From the NCBI RefSeq assembly GCF_959029255.1, contig NZ_CAUFUE010000004.1:150647-214646 (forward strand): a DNA stretch of 64,000 nt, in the 5' to 3' direction. The notes beneath the pieces were generated by a model. It ran no database searches, was not told where the DNA came from, and saw nothing but the letters and a program-made list of their open reading frames with translations. Positions 1 to 8,716 of this stretch are shown here, in pieces. Made by a program: the position numbers and the translations under genes. The number at the start of each line of letters is the position of its first letter. Within the stretch, counting starts at the first letter, position 1. This DNA comes from an uncultured Bacteroides sp. (GTDB lineage Bacteria > Bacteroidota > Bacteroidia > Bacteroidales > Bacteroidaceae).

Positions 1-309
1 TCCCTCCTTCACCGCATCCGGCGTGCTGTCTTTCAATACTTCCAGTTGGTACTCCGATTTACCAATCAGCGCTCCCAGAGCCACTGCAATAGGCAACCCA
101 ATCATTCCCGTACCGGGTATCCCTACCCCCATAGCATTTTTCAAGATATTAGCACTCAGCAAAACATTTACCTTTTCAGGTTTCATGCCCAATGTCTCAG
201 CCGCTTTTGCCACACAAAGAGCCACAGCAATTGGCTCGGTACACCCGATTGCCGGAACAACCTCGCACTTTACCAACGCTATTATTTGCTTTCTTTCGGA
301 TTCAGTCAT
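1..309 (-). CDS. Serine dehydratase alpha / UPF0597 (YhaM, CdsB-like) family protein, partial
   Basis: Reading the minus strand from the ATG at 309 gives 103 codons that run off the left edge. The product begins MTESERKQIIALVKCEV and contains the family hallmark PAIGCTEPIAVAL followed by a glycine-rich GVGIPGTGMIGLPIA stretch. This is the pattern of the UPF0597/L-serine dehydratase alpha-like proteins (E. coli YhaM, archaeal L-cysteine desulfidase), in which the Cys of GCTEP is an Fe-S ligand. A perfect -7 box (TATTTTTG) sits 31 bp upstream. Only the N-terminal part is visible, so substrate (Ser or Cys) cannot be decided. Confidence 0.8.
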   Translation of the reverse strand, partial: MTESERKQIIALVKCEVVPAIGCTEPIAVALCVAKAAETLGMKPEKVNVLLSANILKNAMGVGIPGTGMIGLPIAVALGALIGKSEYQLEVLKDSTPDAVKEG

Positions 310-340
310 CACTTCTTCAGGTTTTCACATTATTGTCTTG

Positions 341-348
341 CAAAAATA
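341..348 (-). promoter_or_regulatory. -7 box of the UPF0597-type gene
   Basis: The minus strand reads TATTTTTG, a full match to the Bacteroides TAnnTTTG element, 31 bp before the start codon. No clear -33 TTTG at 19-21 bp was found. Confidence 0.5.
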
Positions 349-391
349 GCAAAAAGGATTGGAGAAATACTTTATTTACAAAAAAGAAACC

Positions 392-399
392 TAACTTTG
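392..399 (+). promoter_or_regulatory. -7 box for the PCMD lipoprotein operon
   Basis: TAACTTTG matches TAnnTTTG exactly and lies 72 bp before the ATG at 472. It diverges from the promoter at 341-348, so the 310-471 gap holds back-to-back promoters. Confidence 0.5.
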
Positions 400-471
400 C
401 CCACAAAATTTTGTTGTTATTAAGTCGTAAAGACTTTAATTAGCAAATAGTTATTAACTAAACAGAAAAAT

Positions 472-1614
472 ATGAGACTTAAAAATCTGATAGCCTATCT
501 CTTTTTAGGCTTTGTAGCGACGTCATGTATTCAAGATGAAGCCCCAAATGCAGAAGCAGATATAGAAAGCTGTACAGTTCCGGGGGATGTATTGAATCGT
601 GAGCCTGTTATTGAAAATAACAAAATAACATTATACGTCAAGAAAAAAACGGACGTATCGGCTTTACCTGTAGAGTTCACCCTAACACCCGGAGCCACGA
701 TTAGCCCCAAAAGCGGTACAGCGCGAGACTTTTCAACACCGCAAAGCTATACGGTCACTTCGGAAGACAGGCAATGGACAAAGAGCTATACGGTAGAAGT
801 CAGTCAGACCGGATTTACCAATGCCACCTACCACTTTGAGAACGCCACCAAGAAAAATGGTACCAACTATCTATATTTCTATGAAACAGACGAAAACGGT
901 AAGGAAACTATGGCTTGGGCAAGCGGTAATCCTGGTTATGCACTGACTGGCGCATTAGGCAACCAAAATACCTATCCTACCTACCAGTCGGACAATGGCT
1001 ACACAGGTAAATGCCTTGCACTGACTACACGCCGTACGGGTTCTCTAGGTAACAGCGTCAATATGCCGCTTGCTTCAGGCAATCTTTTTATCGGCACGTT
1101 TGACGTGCTCAACGCTTTGCAGAACGCACTGACCTCCACTCGCTTCGGTATGCAATTCGAATATATCCCCACCAATGTGAAAGGCTACTATAAATACCAA
1201 TCGGGAGAGACCTTCTACGAACTCGACAAGAGCGCAAAAGACAAACTGAGACCCGTGCCCGGTAAGAAGGACATATTCGACATTTATGCCGTATTCTACG
1301 AAAGTACCACCGATATGGAAACTTTGGATGGCACCAATGTGTTGTCCGAAGATAACCCAAATATCATTGCCGTGGCACGCATAGACGATGCAGAAGAAAC
1401 CGGCATATCCACCACCAGCCAATGGAAAGAGTTTAATTTACCTTTTACCTACCGTTCCGGCAAAACCATAGACCCCGAAAAGTTGAAATCGGGCAAGTAT
1501 AACTTGACTATCGTTTTCGCTTCGAGTATCCGTGGCGACCATTTTGAAGGTGCACCAAACAGCACACTGCTCATCGACGAAGTGAAACTAGGATACATTG
1601 ACAACGAAGAATAA
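472..1614 (+). CDS. PCMD-type (putative carbohydrate metabolism domain) lipoprotein
   Basis: 380 aa. The N-terminus (MRLKNLIAYLFLGFVATSC) is a lipoprotein signal with the lipidated Cys at residue 19. Residues about 25-115 form a beta-rich, Ig-like region (DVSALPVEFTLTPGATISP, SYTVTSEDRQWTKSYTVEV) typical of Bacteroides surface lipoproteins. The C-terminal two thirds look like the PCMD fold, ending in the characteristic RGDHFEGAPNSTLLIDEVKL. A beta-barrel gene follows after 26 bp, so the two are probably co-transcribed and both go to the outer membrane. The function is unknown; carbohydrate binding is only the family's presumed role. Confidence 0.75.
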   Translation: MRLKNLIAYLFLGFVATSCIQDEAPNAEADIESCTVPGDVLNREPVIENNKITLYVKKKTDVSALPVEFTLTPGATISPKSGTARDFSTPQSYTVTSEDRQWTKSYTVEVSQTGFTNATYHFENATKKNGTNYLYFYETDENGKETMAWASGNPGYALTGALGNQNTYPTYQSDNGYTGKCLALTTRRTGSLGNSVNMPLASGNLFIGTFDVLNALQNALTSTRFGMQFEYIPTNVKGYYKYQSGETFYELDKSAKDKLRPVPGKKDIFDIYAVFYESTTDMETLDGTNVLSEDNPNIIAVARIDDAEETGISTTSQWKEFNLPFTYRSGKTIDPEKLKSGKYNLTIVFASSIRGDHFEGAPNSTLLIDEVKLGYIDNEE

Positions 1615-1640
1615 AATTAATTCATAAACAAGAGTTGAAT

Positions 1641-2453
1641 ATGAAAAGAAATATACTCGCCATCGCCCTGCCGCTACTGCTGATGGGTATAGCCACGAAT
1701 TTGCAAGCGCAGGAAGACCGCAACCACAGTATCATCTGGTCTGCCACCCATGGACTTGAATATGAAGTGAAAGCAGGTATAAACATCGGAGGTACTGCTC
1801 CCCTGCCCTTGCCCAAAGAGATACGCTCAATAAACAGTTACTCGCCTAATACCTGCTTTGCAATTGAGGGTAACGTCATCAAGTGGCTGGACAAAAAAGA
1901 GAAATGGGGCATCATCCTTGGTCTGCGCGTAGAGACAAAAGGCATGGAAACCAAAGCACGCGTAAAAAATTACGGTATGGAAATCATAGGAATTACACAA
2001 AATCCAGATGGAAGCACGGACTACCGTAAGACTAAAGGTAACTGGACAGGCATGGTGCAAACTAAATACAGCGGCTCGTTCTTCTCCATCCCTCTGCTCG
2101 CCGCCTACAAGGTCAGCCAACGGGTACGGTTGCAAGCTGGTCCTTATTTTTCGTTTGCCACTAGCAACACCTTCGACGGTTATGTCTACGAAGGTTATTT
2201 GCGCGAAAACGGTCCAACCGGCAATAAGGTACAGTTCAAGGGCGATTCCACCGCCCCCTATGATTTCTCCGATGATTTGCGTAAATTCCAATGGGGCATA
2301 CAAGCCGGAGTAAATTGGAGAGCCTTCAAACACCTCACCGTATCGGGTGACTTAACTTGGGGATTGAACGACATTTTCAAGAAAGATTTCAAGACCATCA
2401 CTTTTCCCATGTATCCCATTTATCTGAACATAGGATTTGGATACGCATTCTAA
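1641..2453 (+). CDS. Outer-membrane beta-barrel protein (porin/PorT-like)
   Basis: 270 aa from the ATG at 1641; the frame is open from a TTG at 1635 but the signal peptide MKRNILAIALPLLLMGIATNLQA starts at the ATG. The mature part alternates amphipathic strands (FAIEGNVIKWLDKKEKWGIILGLRV, LQAGPYFSFA, WGIQAGVNWRAFKHLTVSGDL) and ends with an aromatic residue (GFGYAF), as barrels recognised by BamA do. It is the second gene of an operon with the PCMD lipoprotein and is closed by the hairpin at 2479-2520. Partner or cargo unknown. Confidence 0.7.
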   Translation: MKRNILAIALPLLLMGIATNLQAQEDRNHSIIWSATHGLEYEVKAGINIGGTAPLPLPKEIRSINSYSPNTCFAIEGNVIKWLDKKEKWGIILGLRVETKGMETKARVKNYGMEIIGITQNPDGSTDYRKTKGNWTGMVQTKYSGSFFSIPLLAAYKVSQRVRLQAGPYFSFATSNTFDGYVYEGYLRENGPTGNKVQFKGDSTAPYDFSDDLRKFQWGIQAGVNWRAFKHLTVSGDLTWGLNDIFKKDFKTITFPMYPIYLNIGFGYAF

Positions 2454-2478
2454 ACAAAAAGCTGAAGAGACAATATAA

Positions 2479-2520
2479 AATCGGCGCAAACAACTGCATA
2501 ACAGTACGTTTACGCCGATT
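2479..2520 (+). terminator. Hairpin terminator after the beta-barrel gene
   Basis: AATCGGCGCAAAC at 2479-2491 pairs with GTTTACGCCGATT at 2508-2520 (one mismatch in 13), followed by a T/A-rich tail. It separates this operon from the convergent gene that ends at 2578. Confidence 0.65.
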
Positions 2521-2577
2521 CTTATATATAAGTACCATTACATTACATCAGAGTAACAGTACACTTTCTCATCGCTC

Positions 2578-2973
2578 CTAATTTCCAGAAAAATCAACCA
2601 TGATACTATCATTATTCGCTCCCATCGTAAGATGTATTTCACAAGATGTCGGAGTAAGCCAAGAATCAGACATACTCATAGAAGATATTGTAACAATGGA
2701 AAAAGAAACTTTCGGATTGGTTAAATTTCCATTAGCATCTATATCGGCTTTAACAGTTGCTGCACCACTAAAAATGCCATAAGTAAAGTTGGGAATTACT
2801 ATTGTAACCGTACCGTTACCATTATCTTTCGCTCTCACGGTTTGTTCACTTGTAGAAACACTACCATTGACGGATACATTTAATGTGCCCACATAAGAGG
2901 TTTTTATATTAGCAGCCATAGCTGTCAGGCTACAAAGTAGCATCAAAACAAACAGAGTATATAACTTTTTCAT
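2578..2973 (-). CDS. Small secreted calycin-like protein
   Basis: 131 aa. A Sec signal peptide (MKKLYTLFVLMLLCSLTAMA) precedes a single domain with repeated beta strands (YVGTLNVSVNG, NGTVTIVIPNFTYG, LTMGANNDSIMVDFSGN). This resembles the calycin-like domain of Bacteroides secreted proteins. It starts 13 bp after the stop of the larger minus-strand gene and so is its operon partner. The same beta-strand grammar (GTVNFT, VTLDGTISKDGKTTMNVTAEGIG) recurs in that larger partner. Function unknown. Confidence 0.6.
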   Translation of the reverse strand: MKKLYTLFVLMLLCSLTAMAANIKTSYVGTLNVSVNGSVSTSEQTVRAKDNGNGTVTIVIPNFTYGIFSGAATVKADIDANGNLTNPKVSFSIVTISSMSMSDSWLTPTSCEIHLTMGANNDSIMVDFSGN

Positions 2974-2986
2974 AAATTTCTATTTT

Positions 2987-4549
2987 TTATTTCTTAAAAC
3001 ACAATGTAATATCAAAATTATCAGTATTATTCTCCCATACTTTCTGAACATCCGTAATATCTTCAAAACCTAATACACCTATAAGCATACTTGCCATACC
3101 GGTAGTATCGGCAGCAAGCGCTTTCTCCCATAAAGCAGGCAATGCAGGAAGAAGCATATTCATGAAAGGAGCCACCATTTCTTTATCTACATACAAAGAA
3201 AGTATGTCACCCTCCACCTTATACTTCAATGGAATACCATTAGTCAACCAACCTGTTATTTGAGCAAGCATAGTTTCATCAAGCGTTATGCCAAACTCTT
3301 GCAACATAGTTATAATAGTCGCCAAATCTATTCCTGAAACCGTTCCTCCCTGATCTGCGGCAATCTGCTTCATTATAGCCTCAATATTGGGTACTATATA
3401 GAAGTAACCGTCTTTCACATACCATTGCACTAATCCTTTGGGAGCTTCAATCCAAGTACGGTCAGCCGGTTTCAAATCAGGCATTGCCATACTGTAGAAC
3501 AACCAATCCGTAAAACGAACCTCTGTCCATTCACCAGCTTCATTACTCCACCATTTATCCATAATAGGTGTTGAGTAATATTCTGCCGTCAAATCACCAG
3601 TTGCAGTGAAAGCAGCCGAATTCAAGACCTCGGCTAAAAGATGGCTACAGAGAGTTGAAAGAACACGAGCAGCTTGTTCGGGAGATTTTAATGTCGGATC
3701 CGTTGTCGTTTTGGCAGTCCAATTAAAATAAACCGGAGGGTTTGAGTTCCAAGTGGTAATTGTTTCAAAAGTGTCCCAATCAAAATCTGATGTAAACAAA
3801 GGATTAATTACGTTCAAATTCCATTTTCCCGTCAGGCCACCTTGTCCCTTATCCGTCAAATTACTTGTCACATTCAGAGTCAGCTTCTTATCGGCACGTG
3901 TACCTGTGAGTTCCACCGAATAAAGGTCTGTTGCAGCAGTTCCACTAAAATTTGTGCCATCATAGGCAATGTTACTCAACACAGCCTCTGCCTCACCCGG
4001 TAATACACCTTGCAACTGAATACTTGTATTATCACCTGAAGTAGCATCAAGCACAACTGTCCTATCTGACAACATATTACCATTGTAAGTTAAAGATAAG
4101 GTTTCTCCCGAATACGTACCAAGATAAAGTCCTATACCTTCGGCAGTCACATTCATAGTTGTTTTGCCATCTTTGGATATCGTACCATCCAAAGTCACGA
4201 CCAAGAAAGGAACAGGAGTTGCGGTATTCTTGGTCACGGGTTTTGTCGTAATACTTTCTTTACCACTAAATGAGAATGAGCCATCGGTTTGTTCTTTCAT
4301 TGTGACGTTCACGTTCACATCGCTATATCCGTCAATCACATTCTTCAGTTCTACCTTAGCAGCTTCAGCACCAGTTGCCGTAAAGTTTACCGTACCTGTT
4401 GTAGTTTCACCATTCAATATTAAATCTACTTTTTCAGGAGTAATTTCACCATTAGGCAACTTCTGCCATGGTTCGTCGTCATCGCTACAAGCAGTGAACA
4501 GACTCATTGAACAGATCAATGCAAATAAATAAAACAAATTTTTCTTCAT
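2987..4549 (-). CDS. DUF4925-type lipoprotein
   Basis: 520 aa. Lipoprotein signal MKKNLFYLFALICSMSLFTAC with an acidic SDDDE run after the Cys, a surface-export-like signature in Bacteroides. Residues about 30-240 are calycin-like beta repeats (GTYSGETLSLTYNG, GTISKDGKTTMNVTA). Residues about 240-520 are mixed helical, with many Trp (WEKALAADTTGMASMLIG). It is transcribed from the promoter at 4622-4653 and continues into the calycin-like gene. The DUF4925 assignment is from memory of the family's layout. No enzymatic motif seen. Confidence 0.55.
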   Translation of the reverse strand: MKKNLFYLFALICSMSLFTACSDDDEPWQKLPNGEITPEKVDLILNGETTTGTVNFTATGAEAAKVELKNVIDGYSDVNVNVTMKEQTDGSFSFSGKESITTKPVTKNTATPVPFLVVTLDGTISKDGKTTMNVTAEGIGLYLGTYSGETLSLTYNGNMLSDRTVVLDATSGDNTSIQLQGVLPGEAEAVLSNIAYDGTNFSGTAATDLYSVELTGTRADKKLTLNVTSNLTDKGQGGLTGKWNLNVINPLFTSDFDWDTFETITTWNSNPPVYFNWTAKTTTDPTLKSPEQAARVLSTLCSHLLAEVLNSAAFTATGDLTAEYYSTPIMDKWWSNEAGEWTEVRFTDWLFYSMAMPDLKPADRTWIEAPKGLVQWYVKDGYFYIVPNIEAIMKQIAADQGGTVSGIDLATIITMLQEFGITLDETMLAQITGWLTNGIPLKYKVEGDILSLYVDKEMVAPFMNMLLPALPALWEKALAADTTGMASMLIGVLGFEDITDVQKVWENNTDNFDITLCFKK

Positions 4550-4621
4550 ATAAATACTTGTTTAGTTAATAAAATACTCCCAGATAAGGAGGTGTTTATT
4601 TTCTCTTTTTTATCAAGGGTG

Positions 4622-4653
4622 CAAAGTAACACTTTTTATATAACCTTCACAAG
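4622..4653 (-). promoter_or_regulatory. Promoter of the DUF4925/calycin operon
   Basis: On the minus strand CTTG (4650-4653) is followed after 20 bp by TTACTTTG (4622-4629), one base from TAnnTTTG. The leader to the start codon at 4549 is about 70 nt. Confidence 0.5.
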
Positions 4654-4806
4654 GTCTTTTCTACAAAAAGGATGTTCTTTTTTTAATATTTCCATTATTC
4701 TCATGCTATTTACACATTATAATATTATAAAAACTAGCTCTATTTACTTTCGACAATAAAACTATGGCATCCTATACAAAGTTTGCTTCACCACCTAGAA
4801 AAACTG

Positions 4807-4930
4807 CCTTCGATGCAACGTAAACTATAAACAAAGGCTTCATTTATAAAAACGAAGGCTTCATTTATAAAAACAAAGCTTTCATTCTTACAAATGAAGC
4901 CTTTGTTTATAGCTTACCTAGTATCGAAGG
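4807..4930. repeat. 21-bp-period hairpin array A
   Basis: AAGGCTTC-type units start at 4834, 4855 and 4876 (period 21), and a fourth unit runs in the reverse sense. The outer units form a 21-bp perfect inverted repeat (4825-4845 with 4892-4912), extended with one mismatch to 4820/4917, and CCTTCGAT/ATCGAAGG at 4807-4814/4923-4930 close the structure. It lies in the 580-bp gap before aroC. Arrays with the same architecture but different sequence occur at 25617 and 42684. Confidence 0.75.
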
Positions 4931-5130
4931 ATACTTTTCCTTTAAAGGAAAACATATTTTCCTAGTAGCCGATAGATAGTTTTTGTTTCAGGAAATAAGA
5001 AAAAAGAAAGATTTATTGCCATCTTTGCAACGTTTTACAAAATAATTTGTTACCTTTAATGAGTCAAAAGCCTTTTGTTCAGGGCGTATTGGCACATTAA
5101 CTTCATATATAAACCCTTAAAGCAATTGAT

Positions 5131-6207
5131 ATGTTCAACTCATTCGGCAATATTCTCCGCCTGACCAGTTTTGGAGAATCTCACGGTAAAGGTATCGGAG
5201 GCGTAATAGATGGGTTCCCGGCAGGTATTACCATTGATATGGATTTTGTACAGGCAGAACTCGACCGTCGTCGCCCCGGACAATCGCGCATCACCACTTC
5301 GCGAAAAGAATCTGATAAAGTAGAATTCCTCTCAGGAATATTCGAAGGAAAATCTACAGGTTGCCCCATCGGCTTCATCGTATGGAACGAAAATCAACAT
5401 TCCAATGATTATAATAATCTGAAAGAAGTTTATCGCCCCTCGCATGCCGACTATACTTATAAGGTGAAATACGGCATCCGCGACCACCGGGGGGGCGGAC
5501 GCTCTTCCGCCCGCGAAACAATCTCCCGTGTGGTGGCAGGCGCATTGGCCAAGATGGCTTTGAAACAACTGGGTATACAGATTACCGCCTACACGTCGCA
5601 GGTAGGTCCCATCAAACTGGAAGAAAACTATACAGCGTATGATCTCGACCTGATTGAAACCAATCCGGTACGTTGTCCCGACCCCGAAAAGGCAAAAGAA
5701 ATGGAAGAACTCATCTTCAAAATAAAAGGTGAAGGTGACACCATCGGCGGCGTGGTGACATGTGTTGTCAAAGGATGCCCCATCGGACTGGGACAACCGA
5801 TATACGGCAAACTGCAATCCGCGCTTGCTGCCGGAATGCTAAGCATCAATGCGGCAAAGGCTTTTGAGTACGGCGACGGGTTCAAAGGCCTGAAGATGAA
5901 AGGTTCGGAACAGAACGACGTATTTTATAATAACAATGGGCGTATTGAAACACGTACCAATCACTCCGGTGGTATCCAAGGAGGTATCAGCAACGGGCAG
6001 GACATTTATTTCCGCGTTGCCTTCAAGCCGGTGGCAACGGTTCTGATGGAGCAACATACCGTGAATATGGATGGCATAGACACTACCCTCAAGGCACGTG
6101 GACGGCATGACCCATGCGTTTTGCCCCGCGCCGTGCCTATCGTGGAGGCAATGACGGCGATGACGTTACTTGATTATTATTTGCTAGATCGTACCACGCA
6201 ACTATAA
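5131..6207 (+). CDS. aroC: Chorismate synthase
   Basis: 358 aa, the usual length. It converts 5-enolpyruvylshikimate-3-phosphate to chorismate using reduced FMN, the last common step of aromatic amino-acid synthesis, in the cytoplasm. Hallmarks are visible: the N-terminal GESHGKGIGGVIDGFPAG, the DRRRPGQSRITTSR stretch, RDHRGGGRSSARETISRV and the C-terminal GRHDPCVLPRAVPIVEAM. About 580 bp of non-coding DNA precede it, including array A. The Fic gene follows after 27 bp and may be read through. Confidence 0.97.
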   Translation: MFNSFGNILRLTSFGESHGKGIGGVIDGFPAGITIDMDFVQAELDRRRPGQSRITTSRKESDKVEFLSGIFEGKSTGCPIGFIVWNENQHSNDYNNLKEVYRPSHADYTYKVKYGIRDHRGGGRSSARETISRVVAGALAKMALKQLGIQITAYTSQVGPIKLEENYTAYDLDLIETNPVRCPDPEKAKEMEELIFKIKGEGDTIGGVVTCVVKGCPIGLGQPIYGKLQSALAAGMLSINAAKAFEYGDGFKGLKMKGSEQNDVFYNNNGRIETRTNHSGGIQGGISNGQDIYFRVAFKPVATVLMEQHTVNMDGIDTTLKARGRHDPCVLPRAVPIVEAMTAMTLLDYYLLDRTTQL

Positions 6208-6234
6208 TAGGGTTATGTATTCTAAGTATAAAGC

Positions 6235-7311
6235 ATGAACGACTTCGAAGAATATATAAGACAAGGTGAACCTCACAAGAGAGAAAAAGGTTATGCGTGG
6301 CAAACCGCTATCGGCCTGCAAGCAGTGGATGGTTTAAAACCATCCACCTACTTAATAGAAACGGCTCGCCAACACATTGAGGGTGATATCACGATTGATG
6401 AAGTAAAACATTTAGTAGACAGTTATTACAGGTCGAAAAATGTGCGTAGCAGCGCTGAAGACCGTACGGAAGAGGCCGATAAGGTTTCGGCACGTATCGC
6501 TGAAATTCTTTCGGAAAAGACATTTAACTTTTCTCCGATAGAATATATCACTATACACAAACGTTTGTTTGAAGGTATATTCAGCCATGCGGGAAAAATC
6601 AGAGATTATAATATTACAAAAAACGAATGGGTACTGAATGGTAATACTGTGTTGTATGCGAGCGCAGCCAATATACGTGAAACTCTGGATTATGACTTTT
6701 CTCAAGAAAAAAATTTTGATTATAAGAACTTGAGCCTGAACGAAGCCATCAATCATATCGCCAGATTCGTATCCGGAATATGGCAGATTCATGCTTTCGG
6801 TGAAGGTAATACTAGAACCACTGCCGTATTCACCATCAAGTATTTACGTACTTATGGTTTCGACATCAGTAATGAGGCTTTTGCAAAGCATTCCTGGTAT
6901 TTCCGCAATGCACTGGTCCGGGCCAACTATAATGATTTATCTAAAGGCATTTTTGCTACGACGGAATATATAGAACGTTTCTTCAGAAACCTGATACTCG
7001 GAGAACATAATGAACTCAAAAATCGCCATTTATTGATTGAAGAAAAAGGGAAAGCAGCCCAACAAAGTGCAACAGTTAGTGATTGGGACGTACAAAAGTG
7101 CAAGTTTCGCACTTTGAATTGCACTTTGGAAGAAATGGCGGTATTGAGAATTCTTCAGGAAAAACCTAATGCTACACAAAAAGAAATAGCCGAACAAATA
7201 GGTAAATCTGAACGAACTATTAAAACTATCACCGTCAATCTAAGTGAAAAAGGAATAATCGAACGGAAAAACGGACGTAGAAATGGATTTTGGGAAATAA
7301 AAAATGATTAA
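6235..7311 (+). CDS. Fic-domain protein with C-terminal winged helix
   Basis: 358 aa. An N-terminal helical region (about 1-100) with SSAEDRTEEAD where class II Fic proteins carry their inhibitory helix precedes the Fic core. The core motif is HAFGEGNTRTT, catalytic His186. Canonical Fic AMPylators have HPFxxGNGRxxR; here the second Gly and the second Arg are absent, so the transferred group may not be AMP. Residues about 295-355 form a winged helix (TQKEIAEQIGKSERTIKTI), which suggests DNA binding or autoregulation. The gene lies 27 bp after aroC with no toxin/antitoxin partner next to it. Confidence 0.88.
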   Translation: MNDFEEYIRQGEPHKREKGYAWQTAIGLQAVDGLKPSTYLIETARQHIEGDITIDEVKHLVDSYYRSKNVRSSAEDRTEEADKVSARIAEILSEKTFNFSPIEYITIHKRLFEGIFSHAGKIRDYNITKNEWVLNGNTVLYASAANIRETLDYDFSQEKNFDYKNLSLNEAINHIARFVSGIWQIHAFGEGNTRTTAVFTIKYLRTYGFDISNEAFAKHSWYFRNALVRANYNDLSKGIFATTEYIERFFRNLILGEHNELKNRHLLIEEKGKAAQQSATVSDWDVQKCKFRTLNCTLEEMAVLRILQEKPNATQKEIAEQIGKSERTIKTITVNLSEKGIIERKNGRRNGFWEIKND

Positions 7312-7361
7312 TCAAAAAACAGATTATAATATTTATCTATTCTAATAATGTTATTAATTTT

Positions 7362-8714
7362 ATGGAAATAAAGAAATACATATCCGAGAATGAGCCAAAG
7401 ATGCTGGAAGACTTGTTCAGCCTTATCCGCATTCCCAGTATCAGCGCAAAACCCGAACATCATGATGACATGCTGGCATGCGCGGAACGTTGGGCGCAAT
7501 TGCTGCTGGAGGCGGGAGCGGATGAAGCCATCGTGATGCCGTCGGCTGGAAATCCGATTGTATTCGGACAAAAGATTGTAGACCCGAAAGCTAAAACGGT
7601 ATTGATATATGCACACTACGACGTGATGCCTGCCGAACCTTTGGAACTTTGGAAGAGCAGTCCTTTTGAACCGGAGGTACGCGACGGACATATTTGGGCA
7701 CGTGGTGCAGACGACGACAAAGGGCAATCGTTTATACAAGTGAAGGCTTTTGAATATCTGGTGAAGAATAACCTGCTGACTCACAATGTGAAATTCATAT
7801 TTGAGGGAGAAGAGGAAATCGGTTCACCCAGCCTGGAAGGTTTCTGCAAAGAACATAAGGAGTTGCTGAAAGCGGACGTCATCCTTGTTTCGGACACCAG
7901 TATGCTGGGAGCAGACCTGCCTTCGCTGACCACCGGGCTGAGAGGTTTGGCTTATTGGGAAATAGAAGTTACCGGTCCGAACCGTGACCTGCACTCAGGG
8001 CATTTCGGCGGTGCGGTGGCAAATCCCATCAACGTGCTTTGTCAAATAATTAGTAAAGTGACGGATGCAGACGGACACATTACCGTCCCCGGTTTCTATG
8101 ACGATGTGGAAGAGGTTCCGCAAGCTGAACGGGAAATGATTGCACACATCCCTTTCGACGAAGAGAAATACAAAAAGGCAATCGGCGTGAAGGCTCTTTT
8201 CGGAGAAAAGGGATACAGCACGCTGGAAAGAAACAGTTGCCGTCCTTCTTTCGATATTTGCGGCATCTGGGGTGGTTATACGGGAGAAGGTTCCAAGACA
8301 GTGTTACCATCCAAAGCTTTTGCAAAGGTATCGTGCAGACTGGTTCCTCATCAAGACCATCAGAAGATTTCGAAACTGTTTGCCGATTATATTTTAAGTA
8401 TTGCCCCCGACAGCGTACAGGTAAAAGTTACCCCCATGCATGGTGGACAAGGATATGTGTGCCCCATCACGTTGCCTGCCTATCAGGCTGCCGAAAAGGG
8501 ATTTACCAAAGCATTCGGAAAGAAACCGTTGGCAGTGCGCCGTGGCGGAAGTATCCCGATTATCTCTACGTTTGAGAAGGTATTGGGTATCAAAACCGTA
8601 CTGATGGGCTTCGGACTGGAAGCAAACGCTATCCACTCTCCCAACGAGAATATCCCGCTGGATATCCTCAGAAAAGGTATTGAGGCAGTTGTAGAGTTCC
8701 ACCTGAATTACTAA
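7362..8714 (+). CDS. M20-family dipeptidase
   Basis: 450 aa, cytoplasmic (no signal). It is a zinc di-metallopeptidase of the M20 cytosolic dipeptidase/DapE superfamily. Metal-site motifs appear in order: LIYAHYDVMPAEP (His, general fold), ARGADDDKGQ (bridging Asp), FEGEEEIGS (general base Glu and ligand Glu), VSDTSML (ligand Asp), and a late His in ANAIHSPNE. The lid domain sits between about 210 and 330 (NRDLHSGHFGGAVANP). It likely hydrolyses short peptides. It ends 2 bp from the convergent topB stop. Confidence 0.9.
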   Translation: MEIKKYISENEPKMLEDLFSLIRIPSISAKPEHHDDMLACAERWAQLLLEAGADEAIVMPSAGNPIVFGQKIVDPKAKTVLIYAHYDVMPAEPLELWKSSPFEPEVRDGHIWARGADDDKGQSFIQVKAFEYLVKNNLLTHNVKFIFEGEEEIGSPSLEGFCKEHKELLKADVILVSDTSMLGADLPSLTTGLRGLAYWEIEVTGPNRDLHSGHFGGAVANPINVLCQIISKVTDADGHITVPGFYDDVEEVPQAEREMIAHIPFDEEKYKKAIGVKALFGEKGYSTLERNSCRPSFDICGIWGGYTGEGSKTVLPSKAFAKVSCRLVPHQDHQKISKLFADYILSIAPDSVQVKVTPMHGGQGYVCPITLPAYQAAEKGFTKAFGKKPLAVRRGGSIPIISTFEKVLGIKTVLMGFGLEANAIHSPNENIPLDILRKGIEAVVEFHLNY

Positions 8715-8716
8715 AC

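Noticed and set aside
4807..4930. CRISPR-like array
   Set aside because: Units touch each other without unique spacers, and end units are inverted. No cas genes nearby.
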